From NCBI GenBank assembly GCA_043228905.1, contig JBHGNT010000013.1:11904001-11968000 (forward strand): a stretch of 64,000 nt of DNA, read 5' to 3'. The position numbers and the translations under genes are program-made. This stretch comes from Azolla caroliniana. Its lineage: Eukaryota; Polypodiophyta. The notes under the pieces are model-generated. The model was not told the DNA's origin, did no database searches, and saw only the letters and a list, made by a program, of their open reading frames with translations. Below, in pieces: positions 33,416 to 45,068 of the stretch (the stretch's first letter is position 1; every line of letters begins with the position of its first letter).

Positions 33416-35620
33416 CGACTCCCAGTCGGCGAGTGTCTTGTTCTCCATGAAGATGATATCACGACTCCGGAATATCTTCTTGTCAACCGGGTCCCATACT
33501 CGGTAGCCGAACTCGTCATCGCCGTAACCGAGGAATATGCATGGCCGGGTCTTTGGATCTAGCTTTCCTCTCCGGTCCTTTGCCACATGCACATATGCGA
33601 GACACCCGAACACCTTCAGATGCCGGTAGGACACTTCCTTACCGGTCCACACTTTCTGCGGCGTGTCTCCGTCCAAAGGTACTGAGGGTGATCTGTTTAT
33701 CACGTTTGTCGCCGTCGACATTGCCTCAGCCCAAAACCCCATGGGTAATTTCGCATGCGCCAGCATACTCCGGACCCTCTCCATTATGGTCCGGTTCATC
33801 CTCTCGGCCAGCCCGTTCAGTTCCGGCGTCTTCGGCACAGTAAACTCGAGTCGGATTCCCTTCGAGCGACAGTACTCCTGGAACTGCCCCCGGTATTCCC
33901 CTCCGTTATCCGCTCGTATCGCTTTCAGCTTCTTGCCGGATTCCCTTTCCACTCTCGCGTGGAGTTCTTTGAAGACGCACAACACTTGGTCCTTTGTCTT
34001 CATCGGTGCCGTCCACAGTTTTCGGCTATGATCATCGATGAATGTTACGAAGTATTGGGCTCCGCCATGTGACTTCGTTTCTACCTGACACACATCAGTG
34101 TGCACCAACTCCAATGGTGCGCTACGTCTCGTCGGTGGCCTTGAGTGGAAGGAGGTTCGGTTCTGCTTACCGGCCAGGCAATCGGTGCACTTCTCCAGGT
34201 GCACTTGCTTCACTGGAATGAGGTTGTCTTCTGCAAGCCTCTTCATCCCCTTCTCACTCATGTGGCACAGTCTTTTGTGCCACAGCTCACCGGCAGTGTC
34301 GGCTGCCACATTCAGCTCTTCCGGACATAACCGGGCATTCATCAGGTACAGTGTGTTGTCTTTCCGGGCCCGAGCCACTATCAGGCTCCCCTTGCTGAAC
34401 TTCATTACGTCGTTCCGGATGCTACCTGTGTAGCCTTCATCGTCTAGCCTCCCGACCGAAATCAGGTTCAATCGAACCTCCGGAACGTGTCGGACATCCT
34501 TCAGCAGCATTTTGCATCCGATCGGGGTTGTCAACCACACGTCTCCTATGCCGGCAATCCGGCACGTACCTTCATTTCCCATCCGAACACAGCCATGCTC
34601 ACCGGCTGTGTAGGATGAGAAGTATCTTCTCTCCGGGGTCAGGTGGAACGATGCTCCGGAATCGACCACCCAGGTCGTCTCATCGCCGGCAACGTTTAGT
34701 TCACCTTCTTCGGTGATGAGCATGATTTCCTCCTCACTTGCCGCGAGTGCCGTTGTTCCTTTCCGGTCCTGCCCTCGCCGATCCGAACCTCTCCGGTCCG
34801 TGGCTCCCCAGTATGCACCGTTTCTCTCTGGTGACTTCTTCGAATCGGTGTCGTCGGCTCCGTTGTCTTTTCGGTAATGCCGACAATTCTTTCGGAAGTG
34901 CCCCGGTTTCCCACAGTGGAAGCATGTGGGCCTTCCTCTTGACTGCGACCGGGTCCCCGACTTCTCCCGTCTTTGCGGACTCCGGTTCCATTGTCTTCCC
35001 CGATCCGATTCGGTAAGCAGCGCCTTCGGGTCGGAGGCCGGTTCTTTATCTCTCCGACGCGCTTCTTCGTTCAAAATACTTGTCTTTACCGTTTGCAAGG
35101 ACAAGTTATCTTCTGTGCAGGAGGTGCTGAGAGTCACCACCAAGTTCTCCCAGCTTTCCGGCAATGTACACATCAGGATGATGGCTTGCATTGCATCCTC
35201 CAACGGGAACTTGATCGCCGCAAGCTGATTCACGAATCCCATGAACGTGCTTACGTGTTCCACCATACTCTCGCCGTCCCGGTACTTGAGATTCACTATC
35301 TTCCTCATCAGGGAGGTCCGGTTCAACGCATTCTTCCTCTCATAGAGGCCCGACAGCTTCCGCCACATCTCATATGCGTTGGTGTCGTTCGCCACATGTT
35401 GTAGAACGCTCACGTCGACGTATTGCCGAATGGTTGCAACGGCTTTCCGGTTCAAAAGCCTCCATTCCGACTCAAGTACCCCTTTCGGTATTTCCGACCT
35501 GTCAATCGGTTCGTACAGGTCCCGAACAATCAGAAGATCCTCCATCTTGATCTTCCAGTCGGCGTAATTCTGCGCATTCAGCACCATCATCCCCGGCTGC
35601 CCGCTGCCGCCGCCTTCCAT
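33416..35620 (-). CDS. Copia J gag, protease, integrase
   Basis: 735 codons from ATG at 35620. Gag begins MEGGGSGQPGMMVLNAQNYA, with the UBN2-like core (LYERKNALNRTSLMRKIVNL) and a perfect CCHC knuckle CFHCGKPGHFRKNC. Protease has VVDSGASFHLTPERRYF. GAG-pre-integrase (GELWHKRLCHMSEKGMKRL) is followed by integrase HHCC (CTDCLAGKQ) and catalytic blocks VHTDVCQVE, IRADNGGEYRG, TPELNGLAERMNRT. Then come FLGYGDDEFGYRVWDP and the stop. All catalytic residues are present. It is the youngest-looking coding region here. Confidence 0.95.
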
Positions 35621-35635
35621 TTTCTGCAGCAGTTC

Positions 35636-35647
35636 GCTCTGATACCA
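35636..35647 (-). promoter_or_regulatory. Copia J primer binding site
   Basis: Minus strand TGGTATCAGAGC, exactly complementary to the 3' end of plant initiator tRNA-Met, three bases inside the 5' LTR. Confidence 0.9.
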
Positions 35648-35650
35648 GTT

Positions 35651-36264
35651 TGTTGGGAATCAACGCTTCGATTCACCTTCACCACTCGGCCACAACCGAG
35701 TAAGCGCGAATCAATGGAGTAGAAAATAGGAACCACAAAGAGAAACAAAAACGCGAACACACAGGGATTAACGTGGAAAAGCCTAGACGGGAAAAACCAC
35801 GGGAGTACAAGACTCCAAACCAACACTATACAGAGAAGTATACAATGGCGAGCTGCAAGGCGACGACCTTGAGCTCGCTGTCCTCGCCACAGGAGGCGGA
35901 AATACAAAGAGGCGTCGTCCTCTTCCTCTCTCACGCTCTATCTCTCTCTCTCTCTCTCACGGCTGCTCCCTCTTCACTCCTCTTGAGTGGAAAAACAGAA
36001 AAATGATTAGCAGCTGCAAAGCTGTTTGCCCTAAGTCATATTTATACATATATGACTTTGGGGCTATTTACAACTATAGCCTCAGGGGCCCATAGCGAAC
36101 ATATTCACGGATATGTCCCTGCATCCGGATCGCTCTCCGGGTACATTCGTCATCCGGCACCGAAGCCGGGGTCTTCAACATCCGGATCCGAAACCGAAAC
36201 CGGGCTCGTCGGCATTCATCTCCGACATCCGACCATCCCATCCGAAGGGATCGTAATCCCAACA
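35651..36264 (-). mobile_element. Copia J 5' LTR
   Basis: 614 bp, near-identical to 30920-31533. Followed by ATGTG (36265-36269), the second copy of the TSD, and then the continuation of copia I RT (GACGACATGTTGATCGTCGG). Confidence 0.95.
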
Positions 36265-37231
36265 ATGTGGACGACATGTTGATCGTCGGACGGGACCAAG
36301 CCAAAATACGGATGCTGAAGAAGGCTCTCAATCAAACCTTCGCAATGAAAGACTTGGGCCCGGCAAGACAGATACTGGGCATGCACATCATCCGGGACCG
36401 GTCGAAGAAGCAATTTTGGTTGTCACATGAGAAATACGCGACAAAGGTGCTTCAGCGGTTCAACATGTTAGAAGCAAAACCGGTCGGATCGACACTCTCG
36501 GCAAACTGCAAACTATCTGGTAAGCAAAGCCCGAAGGCGGATATGGTGAAGGTTCCATATGCCTCTGCCGTCGGGAGCTTGATGTACGCAATGGTGTCTA
36601 CTCGGCCGGATATTGGATACGCAGTTGGAGTGGTGAGCCGGTTTATGAGCAATCCCGGCAAGGAGCACTAGAACGCGGTCAAATGGATACTCCGGTACTT
36701 GAAGGGCACTTCGAATATGTGTCTCCGATTCGTCTCCGGTAAACCTCAACTTAACGGTTTTACCGATTCGGACATGTCGGCTGATGTGGATACCAGCCGG
36801 TCTACATTCGGGTATGTAATGACATATGCAGGGGGAGTTGTTTCATGGCAGTCGAGGCTGCAGAAGACGGTTGCGTTGTCAACCACGGAGGCAGAGTACA
36901 TGGCGGTTGTGGAAGCCGGCAAGGAAATATTATGGATGAAGAACTTCATCGGTGAGCTCGGTATCCGGCAAGATGAATATCGGCTCTATTGCGACAGTCA
37001 AAGTGTCATCCACCTTGCTAAGAACGCAGCGTACCATTCCAGGACGAAGGACATCCAGCGTAGGTATCACTGGATCTGGGAGCGAGTAGAAGATCGAGAG
37101 TTCGCACTGACGAAGATCCACACGGCCGAGAACGGGTCAGATATGCTGACCAAAGATACCTGACAAGCTGGACGCATGTCAGAAGCGGATCGGACTAGTA
37201 AGACATCCCATGCCGGAGTGAAGGGGGAGTT
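36265..37231 (+). pseudogene. Copia I RT C-terminus and RNase H
   Basis: Resumes at DDMLIVGRDQAKIRMLKKAL, then YASAVGSLMYAMVSTRPDIG, a TAG at 36669 (Trp in J), RNase H FTDSDMSADVDTSRSTFGYV and YCDSQSVIHLAKNAAYHSRT, ending SDMLTKDT with a frameshift. The polypurine tract GAAGGGGGAGT precedes the LTR. The overall sequence is very close to J, so J inserted into an older sibling. Confidence 0.92.
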
Positions 37232-37910
37232 TGTTAGGAAACAGGTCCCTCCGGATGGGAAGTGAGAATAACAATGTTGATGAACAACTTGGCCGAGGCT
37301 GATAGGCCAAGGCCGAAACCGGATGACAAGTACCCAACAACGGAAGACCCAGTGAGAACCGGATGTGGAGTACCCGACAACGGAAGACCCGGTGAGAACC
37401 GGATGACGAGTACCCGGCAAGGGAGACCCGGTGAGAACTGGATGTTCCAGGCCCAATGTGAACCTCTCATCGGATGGAAGGGACATATATGTAAATATGT
37501 TCCAGAGAGCCCACTGGGGCTATATTTGTAAATAGCTGAAAGTCACATTAGTATAAATATGACCTAGGGCAAACTCTATGTGTGCGCGTAATTTTCGTGT
37601 AACGACTGTCCAGAGAGAGAGAGAGAGAGGAAGAGGTTGTTGCCTCTGTTGTAACCGCCTGGTGGCGAAGCGAGGGAGCAAGAGGTCGTTGCCTCTATGC
37701 CCCATTGTTGTAATCTTGATATAGTGATATCTTGCAGTCTGAGGGCTGCCATGGTTTTTCCCAGATTTGGGTTTTCCACATTAACATCCAATGCACTCTC
37801 TTCTTTACTGTTCTGTGTGTAGATACATCTCACCACATCCCTGTTTTTCTGTGATTGATCCGACGTCTCGGTTGTGGCCGAGCATAGCATAGGAAACCGT
37901 ATTCCTATCA
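37232..37910 (+). mobile_element. Copia I 3' LTR
   Basis: 679 bp. Starts TGTTAGGAAACAGGTCCC and ends ACCGTATTCCTATCA, tips nearly inverted (TGTTAGGAA/TTCCTATCA). It shares start and R-U5 features with the E LTR (TTTTTCCCAGATTTGGGTTTTCC; CTCGGTTGTGGCCGAGCA). It contains three 40-bp tandem units at 37318-37436. Confidence 0.85.
37318..37436. repeat. Three 40-bp tandem units in the I LTR
   Basis: Units begin ACCGGATGACAAGTACCC, ACCGGATGTGGAGTACCC and ACCGGATGACGAGTACCC with period 40; the third has a one-base deletion. They lie in U3, where such repeats can act as enhancers, but that is only inference. Confidence 0.9.
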
Positions 37911-38039
37911 TTCTTGTACCAAGATATTAGGCTAATCTACAATAGTATCTTCACTATTTTTGTTTCATGTCTTGTGTGAAGAACCACTCTCGATTTTGTA
38001 CATTCCTTGCAATTTTCACACCATTGCCGAAAATCTTCA
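37911..38039. other. Junction spacer between copia I and gypsy C
   Basis: No gene. Part of it (CTAATCTACAATAG ... GTGTGAAGA) weakly resembles the outer end of the element B LTR (15050-15110) in the same plus orientation, so it may be an inverted scrap of that LTR type. The final bases before 38040 drift into element C gag-protease similarity. Confidence 0.35.
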
Positions 38040-38599
38040 CGACAGCGGAGGCGGCAACAATCGGATGAAGAGGTGGTGAAAACAAGTACCATAACAATGG
38101 CAAGATCGAAAGAGGAGGAGGAAGAAGAAGTTATGGCAAAGGACCATTACTCTCAACCTCATTGGGCGAGAGTGACAATGGAGATGCCAGTGCAGATCAG
38201 GGAGAAGAAAGAGACCGTGGTAGCCTTGATTGACCATGGCTCAGAGATCAACCTCATGTTGACCGAGTTCTACAAGAAAGGAAGAACCACGAATAGAAGA
38301 TTCGAGCGGCGACGAAGGCTAGAGAGGACTTGTACGAAGCTTGCCTCAATGTTAAAGTCACGATCGGGGATGTGGAGATTGATCAACACTTCTTCGTGCA
38401 AGACTCGGCTTCACATCCTATCATCTCAGGACAACCGTATATCACATCGTCTCGGATGGAGACCAAGGTGTTCAATAACGGAGCAGCCTTAGCGTGAGTC
38501 AAGAGTCTTGACAGTCAAAGATCTATTTAATTCCTAACGGTGTGAGCTAATCACAAAAGGAGCCGAAATAGCCTTGGCGGCGAATCCCCGGATTTTTAG
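38040..38599 (+). pseudogene. Gypsy C protease region, gag truncated
   Basis: Begins in the middle of gag-protease (RRRQQSDEEVVKTSTITMAR) with the acidic run KEEEEEEV and protease site VALIDHGSEINLM at about 38229. A frameshifting deletion after YKKGR scrambles the second half. The gag end is recognisable as GAA TCC CCG GAT TTT TAG, with the stop at 38597-38599. Same layout as element B. Confidence 0.82.
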
Positions 38600-41150
38600 A
38601 GCAGACTAATGAAGCGTGGGGCACAAATAGTCCGAACAATCATAAGTCCTCACACGGAAGCAGAGCGCGGAATGCAAGGAGAAGCAACATGTGTCACACC
38701 TAGCAGCGCACGTAAACTAACACTACTCAACAAGAAGGACAAGCGTCGGATACAAGACTTCGAGAAGGTGCTGAAAGAAGAAAGCGTAATAGAAGAAGAA
38801 GAATTCGTGACTCATATTCTGGAAGAAGCCTCATTTAACGACACCATCGACGAAATCGAGGAAGTCGCGGACTTGAGTTATCTTCGTGATCAACACGTGA
38901 CTTTGGTTAACTCCGTCAACATGTACGTTGTCATCGATGAATATCATCGAGGAAGCTGAAGTCAACACAAAATATAAAACAGTGCATAGGAAGATTAAGC
39001 CAGTTGTGGTTCCGCTACTGGAAGATAGCTAGCAAAAGATGAAGGAAGTTGCAAACGATCCAAGCTTAAGGAATCTGAAGACAATAGGTCATGTCTTCAC
39101 TAAAGAGACGAAAGGAAAGCTACGAGTTGGAAGGGAAGATTTCCTCCTTCCTGAAGAGGAGCGAATGTTCCGCGAAAACGCTTGAAAGACATGGGAAGGC
39201 TTTCACATTTTTCCCATAGGAAATCGGATGTGTTGATCCAAGGATGATAGAACCGATGGTGATCTTCACGGTGCCGCATGTGCCTTGGAATTTGAAACTG
39301 ATACCGGTTCCGAGAGCACACCTACCGAAGTTGATCGAGCTCTTAAAGGAGAAGGTGAATATGGGAATTCTGGAACCGTTGAACACTCCTTACTCTAGTA
39401 GGTGGTTCACGGTGCCGAAGAAGAATGGATCGTTGCAATTCATCCAAGTTCTTCAACCCGTCAACAAGGTGATAATTTGGAATGTTGGAATCGGTCGAAG
39501 TGTGGATGAATTTGTTGAGGCGTTTGTAGGCTAGTCCATCTACTCCGTTGGTGATCTCTACTATGGATACGATCAATTCCAGTTGGCGGTCAACAATCCT
39601 GCCATTACAACCATGAGGACTCCGATCGGGCTTGTGCAGATGTGTACCATACCTCAAGGTGCAACAAACTGTGCCTCATATGGTGAATGCCATGAACAAG
39701 GTCTTGAAGGATTGCATCCCAGGAATCACGATGCCCGTCTTGGATGATATTCCGATAAAAGGATGTTCGGATGAGGAGAAGGATGAATCAAAAGATAAGG
39801 ATGGATGCAGAAAGTTCGTCATGAATCATATGAAGGATTGCGAGAAGGTGCTGCAAAAGCTTGAAGATGCGAATTGGACATTTTCGTGAGAAAAGTCTGC
39901 ATTCGGGCAACTGGAGATCGTGGTGGTAGGTCATTTGTGTGGAGCATATGGCCAGAAGCCTTCGCCATCCAAGGTGAATGCGATCCAAGACATGAAAGAA
40001 GAATACATAACCCAAACGGAAGTTCGAAGGTTTCTTGGAGCATGCACGTTTTATCATATTTGGATTCCACACTACGTCCACATTGTTGAGCCCTTGTACG
40101 GTTTGCTGAAGAAGAAGCAAAGGTTTGAATAGACGAGCGAGCATATTTTCGCCATCCGAAGACTGAAGAAATTATTGATGGAGGCACCTGCATTACGGAA
40201 GGTGGACTATTAAGAAGACAAGCCCAATTTTGTGATCGTGGATACTAGTCCAACCGCAATCGGATGGGTTATCAACCAAGAAGACGAAGATTGCAACCTA
40301 TATGCAATTCGGTTTGGCACGAAAGTGTTAAGTGACAGGCAAAGAAGGTATGCCCAAGTGAAGAGGGAGTTGTGGGGAATGGTATCGACGATCAAGTCTG
40401 ATTGTGACTACCTCATTGGAGCAGAAGTCATAATCAAGACAGATTGCCTACCAATTTTGGGCATGATATCTGGTTTTCGTACTCTAGATATTTCCATGTT
40501 ATGTTGGATCGCATATATCAACTCACTCAACCCGGAGATCCGTGATGTAGCTAGGAAGCGTAATGTCATTGCAGACATGCTATCACAAGCGACATACGAC
40601 GGAGAAGAAGATCGACATTCTAATGAAGAGGATGTTGGCTTGGACTTCTTTACCAGTTCCTTGGCTTGGGTGCTAACTACTTTCATAGAAGAGGACTACG
40701 AACGTAAATTCGTGGAGATCGGGAAATACTTGAGTTCTCTCCAAAGAGATGAATCCTCGTCGACGGAAGACTTCCACCGAATTCGGAAGAAGACGTACAA
40801 GTATTTCCTTAAGGATGGAGCTCTTTGGAGGCATGCGAAGAAGAAGAATGGGACTCCAATGAGAGTTTTCTGCAAGCTAGAAGACCAACAAAAAGTGATG
40901 TCCCAATTTCATGATAGTGTTTGGGCAGGCCATCGAGGAATATGGGCTACGTTCGCGAAGCTTAACAAGAAATATTGGTGGTCGAGTATCTACAAGGATG
41001 TAGCAGCTTACGTGGAAACATGTAAGGAATGTCAGATGTTTTTCAATATTCTCCATCGAGATGAACTTCATCCAACTTACATGTTGTCTATGCATTACAA
41101 GTGGATGGCGGACATCGTAATGATGTCAATGGGGCGATGACAAATGAGGT
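38600..41150 (+). pseudogene. Gypsy C pol: linker, RT, RNase H, integrase start
   Basis: The frame right after the TAG is open to 38959 (LLNKKDKRRIQDFEKVLKEE). RT follows: WFTVPKKNGSLQFIQVLQPV, VLDDIPIKGCSDEEKDESKD near 39737, FLGACTFYHIWIPHYVH. RNase H: FVIVDTSPTAIGWVINQ, IIKTDCLPILGMI. Integrase starts at FAKLNKKYWWSSIYKDVAAY and CKECQ. Stops at 39887 (TGA), 40130 (TAG), 40210 (TAA) and several indels show decay. Protein similarity to element B is high. Confidence 0.88.
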
Positions 41151-41503
41151 AGCTTGTGCTCGCGAGAGGGGAGCTTACCAATCAAGTTGAAGGGCAATCA
41201 TTAAGAACTAAGGAAACATCATCAATATGCAGATTCCTCCTTGAAGATGTTATTTACAGATATGGATGTGTCGGCAAGATAGTGGCTGATAGAGGCAAGA
41301 TGGACACCAATGAAGCAAGAGAATTCTTCTCCAAGATGGGAATCAAGTTATCTCTTACCACGACATATAAACTGGATGGTACATCACTTGCTTTGCCAAT
41401 TTCCGGGTAAAGAATCAAGATCTTCAAGAGAAGAGACAAAATGGAAATCGGATTCGAAGCTTTAGATGATTTTGTCTTGGACATCGACAACAAAATAGAG
41501 TAA
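41151..41503 (+). pseudogene. Gypsy C integrase with large internal deletion
   Basis: Reads LTNQVEGQSLRTKETSSICR, VADRGKMDTNEAREFFSKMG, LSLTTTYK and then jumps to LDGTSLALPISG near 41370. Compared with element B this skips about 200 residues, including the catalytic Glu. The final coding words (EIGFEALDDFVLDIDNKIE) show the C-terminus that element B lost. Confidence 0.85.
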
Positions 41504-41567
41504 TCAAAAGAGGAGCCTCACCACAATTGGCACATACCGGTGGATTTGCATGTTTGCTGGGGGTGAA

Positions 41568-42642
41568 TGTCGTGTCGTTTTTCACACACGATATGAAAAA
41601 TAATGAAATAATTATTTTAGATTAGTTTAATGGCCTGGTACGAAAAGATGGACGTCTTCAAGAGCTTCCAAACGCATTTTACTACGTATGAAACGGACAA
41701 CTACGTATCAAGTTATGTGTGTATGAAGCTGACAAAGATGGGGGAACAAAATTGTGAGATATCCCACATTAACAGGAAAACATCGGATCCAGCAATATAT
41801 AAGCAAACCCAGAACCCATTAGTTCATATATGGCGTTCGGAGCACGAGCCAAACTGCTTGGAATGGCCAGAACGGTTCGGACCGGTTCGGAACGTTGCTT
41901 GGAGGAATGGTTCGGAATGGCAGGGGCGATCCTTAGTGTACAGGCCAAAATGTACGGACGATAGGATGATGCAGATGATTTTGTAAGGACAGTCGCATGT
42001 GGAACGCATGCAACTGAACGTGGAGGCCATGCAACTAAAGTAAATGCCATGTGGGACGCATGCAACTGAACGTGGAGGCCATGCAACTAAAGTAAACGCC
42101 ATGTGGGACGAATGCAACTAAACGCGGAGGCCATGCAACTAAAGTAAACGCCATATAGAATGCAAACTGCGGTTCCTTCATGCAAGTGCAGATATCTTCG
42201 GGTGGAAAAACCTGGAATTCTTAGGAAGGAAAGCAATCATTCAAAAAACCCTAACCCTAATTTTCCTTATCTATCTCATAAACCCTAACCGAAATTTCTG
42301 AAAAAAAAAACCCGAAATCCTTAGGAGGAAGAAATCTATCACTAAAAGACCCTAGCCCTAATTTTTCTTATCTAACCCATATCTCATAAACCCTAACCCG
42401 AATTTCTAAAAAAAATCCACAAAACCCTAATCCGTTAATCTGTTAATCTTCATAAGCCTAAAACTTCTGTAATCCCAATCTTGGGATAGATTGTAATTTT
42501 CCTTTTCTTTGCTAATGAAAATTACCAAACTTTCTCATTTCGGTTAATTCATAAAACATAAACGCACGAATATGGTATCCTCAGGTCAAAGGCCCCGGGG
42601 TCCTGCCTCAAGTTCACGTATCTTTGTCGTTTTTTCACGACA
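41568..42642 (+). mobile_element. Gypsy C 3' LTR
   Basis: 1,075 bp, TGTCGTGTCG to TTTTTTCACGACA. Preceded by CTGGGGGTGAA, the likely polypurine tract. U3 opens with a hairpin (TCGTGTCG ... CACACGA). It contains 52-bp tandem repeats and telomere-like AAACCCTAACC words near 42250-42395. Its right flank is copia L. No matching 5' LTR is present in the window. Confidence 0.88.
41996..42165. repeat. 52-bp tandem repeat, 3.3 units, in C LTR
   Basis: Units start CATGTGGAACGCATGCAACT, CATGTGGGACGCATGCAACT and CATGTGGGACGAATGCAACT with exact period 52. Each contains GGAGGCCATGCAACTAAAG. Similar words (GGCCATGTGGACGCAAGCAA) occur singly in the element B LTR, so the unit is old in this group. Confidence 0.93.
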
Positions 42643-44891
42643 CCAGAAATTGATACAGAGTAGTGACGTCATCTTCAATGAAGACTCTATTCTCTCTAAG
42701 TGGAACCAACAGAAAATAATGGACAAAAAGGTCTCGTTCGAAATCGACAGAGACGTCGTAGAAAGACCGACCCACCGGGCTAAATCGGAGATTCGAGAAA
42801 CAGTTGAACTTGACCAAGCCGACAACACACCCGCCGACTCTAAATCGGTAGGAGGTCCACTAGTCGAACTCGAAGACAAAGCCATCGAAGACAAAAAACG
42901 GCAAAGTCAACAATGTGCGAGCCGGAAACGATAGAGTCGGACCGACCCACCCAAGGCCAAAGGGCAAAACAAAACCGAGTCGGCTAAGTCTTTTACCCCC
43001 AAATCAACTGATCCCAAGGAAGGGGAGGATGGCACGACATCATCGAAATCCTACTACAAGGGCGAGCCATCTAACAAGACTCCTCAAGACGGTTCAAGTA
43101 ACACCGATTGGCCGGTCAAGCCGACTGAATTGTTCAACCCAACAACATCAGCACCTAGGAGATCATGAAGAAATTGAAGGCCAACAGAATTTTACCAACC
43201 GAGCCACAACTTCGTCAACTACACCGATGGAGGTGAACCAAGCACATATGAAGAAGCCATAGTTGCATTGGATGCCGATACATGGCTGCAAGCCATGAGA
43301 TCCAAGATGGACTCAATTCATCAAAACAATACATGGGAGCTGGTCGAACTACCAGCAGGAAGAAAGCCACTACCTTGCAAATGGGTATTCCGATACAAAT
43401 ATGTATTTGACTCAGTGAAGCCCAACTACAAAGCTCGGCTCGTTGTGAAGGGATTTAAATAGGAACACAGGGTTGACTACTACGAGATATTCTCTCTAGT
43501 AGTCAAGATGACTTTGAGGATGCAGTATTGATCAGCGAACGTTCGATATACGAAGATATTTCTACATCCTTCCACATTGAGAGACACGAGATTGAGGTTC
43601 TACTTGGGGTCGTGGCAATAGAGTACCTATAGCTGGAGCAGCTCGACGTAAAGACGATATTCCTATACGGAGACTTGGAAGAGGACATTTACATGTCCCA
43701 ATGGGTAGGCTTCTCGGCAATAAGGGAGGAAAGTCACCTCGTATGTCGATTGATGAAAAGCCTATATGGCTTAAAGCAAGCGCCGAGGATGTGGTACTCG
43801 AAGTTGGATTCCTACATTCGACAACTCGGTTATAGCCAGTCTGACTCTGGGCCATGTTTATACACTCAGCAATTGACAGATGAGTCCCGGATCTATCTAA
43901 TCCTATACGTCGACAACATGCTCATTGCAGGGAGCAATCGAGCCAAAATCGGAAAGCTTAAATGGAGCCTTCATGACAAGTTGGCGATGAAGGAACTTGG
44001 ACAAGCCTGACACATATTGGGCATGAGGATCGAGCAAAATCGGAAGGCAAAGACTCTCTGACTCTCCTAGTCTGACTACATCTGAAAGGTGCTGAGGTGC
44101 TTCAATATGGGGAACGCGAAGCCAACACCAACTCCTCTTCCAATGTCGATCCGACCATCGGACAAAGACTCTTCTTTGATTGATAAGGAGAGAGAGCTTA
44201 ATGGAAAGATACCCTATGCATCGGCCATAGGAAGTATCATGTACGCGATGGTGGGGACTCGAGCTGACCTTGCCTATGTCGTAGGGGTCATCAGCCGGTA
44301 CATATCAACCCAAGACGGAAGCATTGGGAGGCCGTCAAGCACATCTTGAGGTACCTAAGAGGAACCAAAGATGCACAGCTGACTTTCGGATCAGCAAACC
44401 CGACCGAAGTCGAAGGCTCCATCGACTCCGATTACGTCATGAATTAGGATAATCAGAAGTCGACATTAGGCTACATCTTCACCTACGGTGGCGGCATTAT
44501 ATCATGGAGGTCAAAGCTCCAAGAGTGCATGACCCTGTCTACCATAGAGGCCAAGTACATAGCAGCGTCAAAGGCAGCAAAGGCAGCAATCTGGCTGCAC
44601 CAACTGATTGCCGACTTTTTGGCTACTAGTCAAATCGACCAACCAACACCAACCATCTACTACAACTCACAGAGCACAATACACCTCATCAATAATATTG
44701 TCTATCATGCGAAGACAAAGCACATTGAGGAGCGATATCATCATATCCGAGAGCTAGTACCCGAGAAGAAGCTCGAAGTCCGGAAGATCGACACCGAGGT
44801 GAACATCGTCGATTGCCTGACTAAGTCACTCCCAAATCAATGTTGCAGAGAAGTAAGGACAAAGATGGGACTACGACAAGCGACCGAGTAG
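42643..44891 (+). pseudogene. Copia L pol: integrase end, RT, RNase H
   Basis: Starts in the end of integrase (SSDVIFNEDSILSKWNQQK), then an acidic/basic hinge. RT is NNTWELVELPAGRKPLPCKW, YKARLVVKGFK-TAG, KSLYGLKQAPRMWYSKLDSY. The catalytic motif reads YVDNMLIAGSN, so the second Asp is lost. RNase H reads MTLSTIEAKYIAASKAAKAA, then IYYNSQSTIHLINNIVYHAK, ending GLRQATE at 44889. At least five stops or frameshifts. Confidence 0.88.
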
Positions 44892-45068
44892 AAGAAAGCC
44901 AATCACAGACCAGGAGGTAGGCAAAATACCGACATTATCCCTACTGACTCGGCTAGATGTCGACTAACTTGTAACCATAACTTTAGATTTAAATTGTAAT
45001 CTAGGTTTACGGGGGAGATAACCCCATACAACTGTAATTAGAAAGAGTAGCCTTTTTACGAGGGATTT

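Noticed and set aside
41996-42165. Possible CRISPR-like direct repeats
   Set aside because: Units are directly abutting with no unique spacers, in a plant LTR.
42250-42400. AAACCCTAACC words resembling plant telomere repeat
   Set aside because: Only scattered, irregular copies inside the C LTR; not an interstitial telomere array.
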